Shown one piece after another: positions 1 to 5,060 of a stretch of 13,466 nt of DNA; the first letter of the stretch is position 1, and every line of letters begins with the position of its first letter. Position numbers and translations under genes: made by a program. The DNA is from an uncultured Oscillospiraceae bacterium. GTDB lineage: Bacteria > Bacillota > Clostridia > Oscillospirales > Oscillospiraceae. The notes under the pieces are model-generated. The model did no database searches. It was not told where the DNA came from and saw nothing but the letters and a program-made list of their open reading frames with translations. The DNA is taken from assembly GCA_900756575.1 (NCBI GenBank), contig CAAEKQ010000102.1, positions 1 to 13,466 of the forward strand, in the 5' to 3' direction.

Positions 1-1488
1 GGCCGCAATGACTGCGTTATAGCTGCCGTATTCGATCATCTCCGGGGTGGCCTCGGTGTTCAGGCGGATGTCCACGCCCAGCTTTTCACACTGGAGAATC
101 TCCCAGTTCTTAAACCGCTGAATGCCCCACTTGCCGTATACATAGTCGGAGTGGATGGCCTGACCGCCCAGAACGCCGGACTTTTCAAACAGCGTAACCT
201 GATGCCCCCGCTGTGCGCAGACCATTGCCGCCCGCATACCAGCCGGGCCGCCGCCGATGACCGCAACCTTTTTGCCGCCCTGGCTGGGCCGGAACATATC
301 GTCAAAGACGTTCTCCAGACCGAAGACCGGATTCACGGCGCAGATGGCGCTGTGGCAGCAGTCGCAGCGGAGGCAGGGGGTGATATCCTCAGGGTGCTGC
401 TGAATGATCTTCTGGAGATAATCCGGGTCGCAGTTGTAGGTGCGGGCCATGAAGACCATGTCGCATTTGCCTTCTTCAATGGCACGCTCGATGACGTCGG
501 GATCCTGGAATCCGCAGGCCGCGCCGATGACCGCATTGACACCGGCATCCTTCAGTGCCTTGGTGTGCTCCAGAGACGGGGGATCCTGCTCCGGGAAGAT
601 GTAGGTGCTGGGATGCTCGCCATAGCTTCTGGGCGGACGAACATGATAGATGTCCACATATTCGTCCCAGATTTTCAGCATCTCGATCCACTGGGGATCA
701 AAGGCCGCAGTGACCTGCATGGAGATCAGGAAATACGGGCCGCACAGGGCGCGAATCCGCTGGAGCAGCTCTGTGGTGGCACGGCAGCGGTTTTCCAGAC
801 TGCCGCCATACTGATCGGTACGGGTGTTGTTTGCGCCCACATCGCCGATGGGGGTGATCTCCACCACGTCAAAGCCCAGACCGCGATATTCCAGCGCGTC
901 GTTGGCGATATCCTCAATCCAGTCCTGAAGCTCTGAGGCGGAGGCCATGTGCTTTTCGCCGCCGCCGCCGGGACCGCCGCCCATGCCGCCCATACCCCGG
1001 GAGGACATACCGGGACGGCCTTCGGTGCCGATCCGATGGTTCTTCGGGCCGTTTCCGCCCATACCGGGAGGAGGACCGCCGGGGCCGCCCGGGCCAAAGG
1101 GGCCGAATCCGCCGCCGGGCTTGGGTTCCGAGAAGCTCAGACCATCAGGCATCCGGCGGTGGCTCTGCATGAGACATAGGCTGCCGTGGGCGTGTACCCG
1201 GTCGATCATGCGGATCACATAGTTGTGGACGAAGGCATTGTTCATGGGGAACAGCGCCGCGTCGCCCCAGAGATTCCGATCCAGCTCGGTCAGCGTGGCG
1301 GAGGGCATGGTGATGATGGACGCACCGTTTTTGGCGGCATCCTCAATGAAGCGGATGGTGCCCTCGGCGGGGAAGTTCTCCGGGCCCTGCTGCTCCTGGG
1401 AGTTGCACTTGCTCATGCCCATGCGGGTGCGGATCACCACATCGCCCACCCGAATGGGGGTCAGAATTTTTTTGTATCTGTGATTCAT
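1..1488 (-). CDS. Old Yellow Enzyme-family NAD(P)H:flavin/Fe-S oxidoreductase (BaiCD / 2,4-dienoyl-CoA reductase-like), C-terminus cut by window edge
   Basis: The 496 visible codons show a modular ene-reductase: an FMN TIM barrel at about residues 5-365, a Cys cluster at 372-383, and the start of an FAD/NAD(P) Rossmann domain with GGGPAG at 412-417. The barrel keeps the family motif DQYGGSLENR (225-234). The Cys motif is C372-x2-C375-x-CC(377-378)-x4-C383 followed by AVNP, which should bind a 4Fe-4S cluster. Known relatives (2,4-dienoyl-CoA reductase, BaiCD/BaiH, flavone and steroid ene-reductases) reduce activated C=C bonds in the cytoplasm and are about 640-680 aa, so roughly 150 residues are missing here. 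The ATG at 1488 is chosen because AAGGAGG lies just upstream (1494-1500) behind a good promoter. Oddities are a Gly/Pro-rich insertion (about residues 125-177), loss of the usual HxxHGY segment after VEI, and a short third-to-fourth Cys spacing. The family is clear; the substrate cannot be read from the sequence. Confidence 0.93.
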   Translation of the reverse strand, partial: MNHRYKKILTPIRVGDVVIRTRMGMSKCNSQEQQGPENFPAEGTIRFIEDAAKNGASIITMPSATLTELDRNLWGDAALFPMNNAFVHNYVIRMIDRVHAHGSLCLMQSHRRMPDGLSFSEPKPGGGFGPFGPGGPGGPPPGMGGNGPKNHRIGTEGRPGMSSRGMGGMGGGPGGGGEKHMASASELQDWIEDIANDALEYRGLGFDVVEITPIGDVGANNTRTDQYGGSLENRCRATTELLQRIRALCGPYFLISMQVTAAFDPQWIEMLKIWDEYVDIYHVRPPRSYGEHPSTYIFPEQDPPSLEHTKALKDAGVNAVIGAACGFQDPDVIERAIEEGKCDMVFMARTYNCDPDYLQKIIQQHPEDITPCLRCDCCHSAICAVNPVFGLENVFDDMFRPSQGGKKVAVIGGGPAGMRAAMVCAQRGHQVTLFEKSGVLGGQAIHSDYVYGKWGIQRFKNWEILQCEKLGVDIRLNTEATPEMIEYGSYNAVIAA

Positions 1489-1529
1489 AGTTGCCTCCTT
1501 CTTCCCATGTTAGGATTCAAACTAAATCC

Positions 1530-1558
1530 ATTGTAGCAAGAAGTGCCGGGCAATACAA
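1530..1558 (-). promoter_or_regulatory. Sigma-A-type promoter for the flavin oxidoreductase gene
   Basis: Read on the minus strand, TTGTAT (1553-1558) is separated by exactly 17 nt from TACAAT (1530-1535). The -10 matches the consensus at 5 of 6 positions and the -35 keeps the TTG. The predicted start near 1523 gives a leader of about 35 nt ending in AAGGAGG and the ATG at 1488. Spacing and placement support it; no operator was recognised beside it. Confidence 0.6.
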
Positions 1559-1652
1559 CTGCGAAATGATGCGTGAATGTTCAGTTTATCCTCCAAATGG
1601 GCCGAGGCGTGGTTTTCTCGGCGGGGGAATATACTTTTTCGAAGAAATGGTG

Positions 1653-1658
1653 TACAAT
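1653..1658 (+). promoter_or_regulatory. Candidate -10 element for the VanZ-family gene
   Basis: TACAAT at 1653-1658 is a good -10 hexamer placed about 25 nt before the VanZ-family ATG, with TG directly in front of it. The region 17 nt upstream lacks a convincing TTGACA-like box, so this is a weak call. It would give a short leader carrying the purine-rich AGGGG ribosome binding site at 1672-1676. The 195-bp gap between the divergent genes otherwise holds only a small GCCGAG/CTCGGC hairpin (1601-1622). Confidence 0.35.
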
Positions 1659-1683
1659 AGCGGGCATAGAAAGGGGCGGCGGT

Positions 1684-2124
1684 ATGGAGAAGACCAAAGA
1701 AAAAAGAACGGCGCTTACCATCCTTGTGGCGCTGACGCTGGCGTTTATCTGGGGCAATTCGCTGATGCCCGGGGCAATTTCCGGGGCCATCAGCGACTGG
1801 TTTGGCGCGGTGCTCAGTCATATTTTCGGCGGCCAGGTGGACACGGTACACGGCCATGGGGTGCTTCGAAAGCTGGCACACGGAACGGAATATCTGGTGC
1901 TGGGGGTAGAGCTGTGCCTTTGGCTGATTCCCGAAAAGCCGTGGACGACATTGGTCTTATCCGGCGTGCTGGCGGCGCTGACGGACGAGACCATTCAGCT
2001 GTTTGTGCCGGAGCGCTGCGGGCAGATCAAGGACGTATGGATCGACCTGGGCGGCTTTACCGTTGGGGTACTGGTTTGCCTGCTGGTTCGCTTCCTCCGG
2101 TCGAACGCACACCGGAAACCATAG
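1684..2124 (+). CDS. VanZ-family integral membrane protein
   Basis: This 146-residue protein carries the VanZ-family signature: RKLAHGTEYLVLG (62-74) followed by DETIQLFVPERCGQIKDVWIDLGG (101-124, with D101, E102, Q105, R111, G113, D117 and D121 at the conserved places). Hydrophobic segments lie at about 10-29, 69-83, 88-99 and 122-139, after a Lys-rich N-terminus (MEKTKEKR). The namesake VanZ gives low-level teicoplanin resistance, but most members are chromosomal proteins of unknown biochemical role, so no resistance phenotype is claimed. The start at 1684 is preferred over in-frame upstream ATGs (such as 1573) because those lack a ribosome binding site and lie before the likely promoter, while 1684 follows AGGGG at 7-nt spacing. 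The gene stands alone, divergent from the oxidoreductase and convergent with the glycosyltransferase. Confidence 0.88.
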   Translation: MEKTKEKRTALTILVALTLAFIWGNSLMPGAISGAISDWFGAVLSHIFGGQVDTVHGHGVLRKLAHGTEYLVLGVELCLWLIPEKPWTTLVLSGVLAALTDETIQLFVPERCGQIKDVWIDLGGFTVGVLVCLLVRFLRSNAHRKP

Positions 2125-2139
2125 ACGCCATATAGAAAA

Positions 2140-2173
2140 GGGGCTGCTGCATTTTTTAATTTGCAGCAGCCCC
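2140..2173 (-). terminator. Perfect 12-bp hairpin between convergent genes; terminator of the glycosyltransferase gene
   Basis: GGGGCTGCTGCA (2140-2151) pairs perfectly with TGCAGCAGCCCC (2162-2173) around a T-rich 10-nt loop. On the minus strand the stem is followed by TTTTCTAT, as expected for an intrinsic terminator of the glycosyltransferase gene, whose stop lies only 7 nt before it. On the plus strand the downstream bases are less T-rich (GGAGTATTATTT), so termination of the VanZ transcript here is possible but weaker. Confidence 0.8.
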
Positions 2174-2179
2174 GGAGTA

Positions 2180-3148
2180 TTATTTGGTTGTGTCCTGCTG
2201 CTCCCAGGTGCGCTCGCTGATGATATACCGGGGGCGGGCTTTCGTTTCCATATACATTTTGCCCACATACTCGCCGATGATACCCAAGGAAATCAGCTGT
2301 ACGCCGCTGACAAAGCAGATGATGCAGGTGGTGCTGGCCCAGCCGCTGACCGTGTTGCCCAGCAGCGCGGACACCAGCGCCCAAATCACGCCGATGAAGC
2401 TGATAAACGCCACGATCACGCCGAAGCCCGTAATCATCCGCAGGGGCTTGACGGACAGGCTGGTGATGCCGTTCATGGCCAAAGCCAGCATTTTCGTCAG
2501 GGGATAGTGACTTTCTCCGGCCAGACGCTCATGGCGGACATACTCCACCGTGGTGCTGGGGAAGCCCACCAGGGGGATCATGCCCCGGAGGAACAGATTG
2601 ACCTCCTTAAAGTTTGCGAATTCCTGCAAGACCCGGTTGCTGATCAGTCGATAGTCCGCATGATTGTAGACCACCTCTGCGCCCATTTTATTCAGTAGCT
2701 TATAGAAGCTTTGGGCGGTGAAGCGTTTGAAAAACGTATCGGAATCCCGGTTGGAACGAACGCCGTAGACCACCTGATAGCCCTGAGCATAGGCCGCCAC
2801 CATTTCGTCCATGGCGTCGATGTCGTCCTGACCGTCGCAGTCGATGGAGATGGTAATGTCGCAGCGGTCCTTTGCCTCCATGAGTCCGGCCAGTACGGCG
2901 TTTTGGTGTCCGCGATTCCGGCTCTGGCGAATGCCGAGAAAATGGGGATCCTGATGGGCGAGACCGGAGATAATGTCCCAGGTGGCATCCTTACTGCCGT
3001 CGTCCACAAACAGCACCCGGCTGTCCGGGGCGATTTTTCCTGCAACGGTCAGGTCGGTGAGCTTTTTCAAAAACTGCGGAGCGGTAATGGGCAGCACCGC
3101 CTGCTCGTTATAGCAGGGAATGATGAGATAGAGAATGGGAAGTTCCAT
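2180..3148 (-). CDS. GT2-family glycosyltransferase, polyprenyl-phosphate (DPM1/GtrB-like) type
   Basis: The 322-residue protein begins with a GT-A fold of family GT2: PCYNE at 11-15, DDGS at 49-52, RNRGHQNAVLAGL at 77-89 and the metal-binding DCDGQDD at 103-109. Two membrane helices follow (about 236-264 and 270-299), with a short polar tail. This layout is typical of enzymes that move a hexose from a nucleotide sugar onto undecaprenyl or dolichyl phosphate at the inner membrane face, supplying envelope glycosylation such as teichoic acid or polymer decoration. The sugar and acceptor are not readable. The ATG at 3148 is chosen because AAGGA sits 6 nt upstream; the longer in-frame start at 3178 has no ribosome binding site. 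The usual QDP of the family reads QDD here. The gene is monocistronic, with no GT partner or flippase visible nearby. Confidence 0.9.
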   Translation of the reverse strand: MELPILYLIIPCYNEQAVLPITAPQFLKKLTDLTVAGKIAPDSRVLFVDDGSKDATWDIISGLAHQDPHFLGIRQSRNRGHQNAVLAGLMEAKDRCDITISIDCDGQDDIDAMDEMVAAYAQGYQVVYGVRSNRDSDTFFKRFTAQSFYKLLNKMGAEVVYNHADYRLISNRVLQEFANFKEVNLFLRGMIPLVGFPSTTVEYVRHERLAGESHYPLTKMLALAMNGITSLSVKPLRMITGFGVIVAFISFIGVIWALVSALLGNTVSGWASTTCIICFVSGVQLISLGIIGEYVGKMYMETKARPRYIISERTWEQQDTTK

Positions 3149-3198
3149 GGCGTGTCCTTTCTTTGCGCGCGAAATCATTGCTGCGGCGTTTGCCGTGG

Positions 3199-3242
3199 GA
3201 ATAAACCGAAAAACGGTTTATTCAGTTGACATTATTATAGCA
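3199..3242 (-). promoter_or_regulatory. Extended -10 promoter of the glycosyltransferase gene with a perfect dyad at the transcription start
   Basis: On the minus strand TGCTATAAT (3242 to 3234) is an ideal extended -10; the -35 region (TTCTAA, 17 nt upstream) is weak, as is usual for such promoters. The predicted start is near 3227. Just after it lies a perfect 10-bp inverted repeat, GAATAAACCG (3199-3208) and CGGTTTATTC (3214-3223), with a 5-nt spacer of A on the plus strand. At about +5 to +29 it could be a repressor operator or a 5' mRNA hairpin. No regulator gene is visible nearby. Confidence 0.6.
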
Positions 3243-3455
3243 TGGAGTGGGGATTTTTAGAAGCATCTTTGCCCCTTTGCATAGAATTCATGGGGCGCTT
3301 ACGTTCCTTTGGAAGAAGACGGTGGAAATAAGCGGTGAAAATCGGGAATTCCAGGCGGCTTCGACGGATGACCATTCTGTCAGCCGAGGGGTTCCGCAGC
3401 CATTTTTTCATTGCTTTTTCATGGGAAAACTGATAAACTAAACTAATATGACTTA

Positions 3456-3617
3456 GGGCAACACCGCACAAATGTGCCATCGGGCTACAGCCGATCTCTA
3501 TCGCCGAAAATGCGTTATTTTTTCTTGAAATACACAAAGTATTCCTGCGAAAAACTGCCTTTTTTCGACGATAAATCTCTGGCTGAATCCTCGCCGTCAA
3601 TTTATGCGGTATTGCCA
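3456..3617. repeat. MITE-like palindromic element with imperfect terminal inverted repeats
   Basis: The left end (3453-3472, TTAGGGCAACACCGCACAAA) and the reverse complement of the right end (3601-3620, CTATGGCAATACCGCATAAA) match at 16 of 20 positions. The similarity continues inward: CAGCC occurs at matching offsets, TATCGCCGAAAA (3500-3511) mirrors TTTTCGACGATA with one mismatch, and GAAATAC/GTATTCC close a 5-nt loop at 3534-3538. That loop is at the exact middle of the element. The whole stretch can therefore fold as one long imperfect hairpin. TA dinucleotides (3454-3455 and 3618-3619) flank the ends symmetrically, as in TA-duplicating IS630/Tc1-type elements. It appears AT-richer than the surrounding genes and encodes nothing convincing. 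Confidence 0.6.
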
Positions 3618-3638
3618 TAGCACAGAAGTTTGAATTTT

Positions 3639-3643
3639 GGAGG
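3639..3643 (+). promoter_or_regulatory. Ribosome binding site that fixes the miaB start
   Basis: GGAGG at 3639-3643 is followed by a 7-nt spacer and ATG at 3651. It lies inside the longer reading frame that begins with TTG at 3630, so the shorter ATG start is the real one. Confidence 0.85.
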
Positions 3644-3650
3644 ACAGACC

Positions 3651-5060
3651 ATGGCGTCTTCGACGAATCTTATCACAAAAGAGCAGCTGATGGTGCAGCA
3701 CGAATTTGCCGACCAGGTGCAGGCCTATTGGGCCGCCCGGGGCATTCAGCCCACCGCCTGGATCGACACCTACGGCTGCCAGCAGAATGAAGCGGACAGC
3801 GAGCGGATGCTGGGGATGCTCATTGAAATGGGTTACCACGCGCAATCGGAGCCGGAGGGCGCGGATCTGATTATCATCAACACCTGCGCGGTGCGGGAAC
3901 ACGCCGAGCAGCGGGTATTTGGCAATCTGGGCGCCCTGACCCATACCCGGCGGCGGCATCCGGATCAGCTGATTTTTTTGACCGGCTGCATGGCGGGGCA
4001 GAGCCAGGTGGTGGAGCGGGTGAAGAAAAGCTATCCCCATGTGGCGGGAGTCCTGTCTTCCCATGCCCAGTGGCAGTTGCCCGAGGTGCTCTATAAGGCT
4101 CTGAGCGGCGGAAAGCGTCAGTTTGTCACCCCAGAGACCGGCAATATTGTCGAGGGTCTGCCGGTGAGCCGCAAGGACAGCCTTAAGGGCTGGGTCAGCA
4201 TTATGTACGGCTGCAACAATTTCTGCACCTACTGCATCGTGCCCCATGTTCGGGGCCGGGAACGGAGCCGGATGCCCGAGGATATCATCCGGGAGGTAGC
4301 GGGCATGATCGCCGCAGGGTATAAGGACATTACCCTCTTGGGCCAGAACGTCAACTCCTATGGCAAGGATCTGGGCCTGGGCGTGGATTTTGCGGATCTG
4401 CTGAAAACCCTTTCGGAGCTGCCCGGGGACTTTATTCTCCGGTTTATGACCAGCCATCCCAAGGACGCATCGAAAAAGCTCTTTGATACCATGGCGGCAT
4501 CTCCAAAGATCGCAAAGCACATCCACCTGCCCTTCCAGGCGGGCAATGACCGGGTGCTGAAGGCCATGAACCGCAGCTATACCTCCGGCCAGTATCTGGA
4601 GCTGGTGGACTATGCCCGAAAGGTGATGCCGGATATCGTGCTCACCTCCGACGTGATTGTGGGCTTCCCCGGGGAGACGGACGAGGAGTTTGAGGATACC
4701 CTCCGGCTGGTGGAGCGGGTAAGATATGACGCGCTGTTTACGTTTATTTTCTCCCCCCGCAGCGGAACGCCTGCGGCGGAAATGCCCGATCCCTTTACCC
4801 GGGAGCAGAAGCAGAAACGGTTTGACCGGCTGCTGGAGCTTCAGAACCGGATTTCTCAGGAAAAGCACAGCGCCTATGTGGGAAAAACCATGCGTGTGCT
4901 GGTGGACGGCGTAGACGGCGATCAGCTGACGGCAAGAACCGACGGCGGACGGCTGGTGCGGATGCCCGGTGATCCCCAAATCGTGGGCTCCTTCCGGCAG
5001 GTGCGCATTGTAGACAGCACCACCTGGAGCCTGGTGGGACAGATGGAGGAGGCAGAATAA
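3651..5060 (+). CDS. miaB: tRNA-2-methylthio-N6-dimethylallyladenosine synthase MiaB
   Basis: MiaB is a radical-SAM methylthiotransferase that adds the 2-methylthio group to i6A37 in tRNAs reading UNN codons, after MiaA has added the isoprenoid. The 469-residue protein has the three MTTase-domain cysteines C43 (DTYGCQQNEADSE), C79 (NTCAVRE) and C113 (TGCMAGQ) for the auxiliary 4Fe-4S cluster. It also has the radical-SAM motif C188-x3-C192-x2-C195 in YGCNNFCTYCIVPHVRGRERSR-type sequence, and a C-terminal TRAM domain from about residue 400. The YGCQQNEADSE and YCIVPHVRGRE signatures separate it from its paralogues MtaB and RimO. It is slightly longer than E. coli MiaB through an N-terminal extension common in Clostridia. 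It opens the operon; its TAA overlaps the mutS ATG by one base (TAATG), implying translational coupling. Confidence 0.97.
   Translation: MASSTNLITKEQLMVQHEFADQVQAYWAARGIQPTAWIDTYGCQQNEADSERMLGMLIEMGYHAQSEPEGADLIIINTCAVREHAEQRVFGNLGALTHTRRRHPDQLIFLTGCMAGQSQVVERVKKSYPHVAGVLSSHAQWQLPEVLYKALSGGKRQFVTPETGNIVEGLPVSRKDSLKGWVSIMYGCNNFCTYCIVPHVRGRERSRMPEDIIREVAGMIAAGYKDITLLGQNVNSYGKDLGLGVDFADLLKTLSELPGDFILRFMTSHPKDASKKLFDTMAASPKIAKHIHLPFQAGNDRVLKAMNRSYTSGQYLELVDYARKVMPDIVLTSDVIVGFPGETDEEFEDTLRLVERVRYDALFTFIFSPRSGTPAAEMPDPFTREQKQKRFDRLLELQNRISQEKHSAYVGKTMRVLVDGVDGDQLTARTDGGRLVRMPGDPQIVGSFRQVRIVDSTTWSLVGQMEEAE

Larger units (their letters stand above)
3243..3650. other. Intergenic region without a credible gene, upstream of miaB
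   Basis: Short ORFs occur on both strands, but none has a ribosome binding site, recognisable motifs or protein-like composition. The right part is occupied by the palindromic element at 3456-3617. Before it, TTGCTT (3411-3416), a 17-nt spacer and TAAACT (3434-3439) form a mediocre plus-strand promoter candidate for the miaB operon. If it is used, the palindromic element would be transcribed within a leader of about 200 nt. No better promoter was found between the element and miaB. Confidence 0.4.

Noticed and set aside
151..936. 261-codon plus-strand ORF opposite the flavin oxidoreductase
   Set aside because: It is antisense to a clearly conserved FMN/Fe-S enzyme, with no ribosome binding site and no motif.
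947..1222. Pro-rich plus-strand ORF
   Set aside because: Its Pro/Gly runs are only the complement of the Gly/Pro-rich loop of the oxidoreductase.
1601..1622. GCCGAG/CTCGGC hairpin in the divergent intergenic region
   Set aside because: The stem is only 6 bp with a 10-nt loop, no T-tract and no clear placement relative to either promoter; it may well be chance.
1684..2124. Glycopeptide-resistance role for the VanZ-family gene
   Set aside because: No vanH, vanA, vanX or two-component regulator genes are nearby, and chromosomal VanZ-family proteins are widespread without a resistance role.
3226..3231. Plus-strand TTGACA near the glycosyltransferase promoter
   Set aside because: It is a perfect -35 hexamer, but the sequence 16-18 nt downstream (GGGGAT) is not a -10, and no plus-strand gene follows closely.
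3235..3618. 127-codon minus-strand ORF covering the palindromic element
   Set aside because: It starts inside the right inverted repeat, has no ribosome binding site and reads through a long hairpin. The DNA-level symmetry explains the sequence better than coding.
3630..3650. TTG at 3630 as the miaB start
   Set aside because: The GGAGG ribosome binding site lies within this extension and points to ATG 3651.
3597..4979. 460-codon minus-strand ORF opposite miaB
   Set aside because: It lies antisense to a gene with every MiaB motif intact, has low-complexity His/Gly/Leu-rich composition and no ribosome binding site or family motif. Long antisense frames are expected in GC-rich genes.
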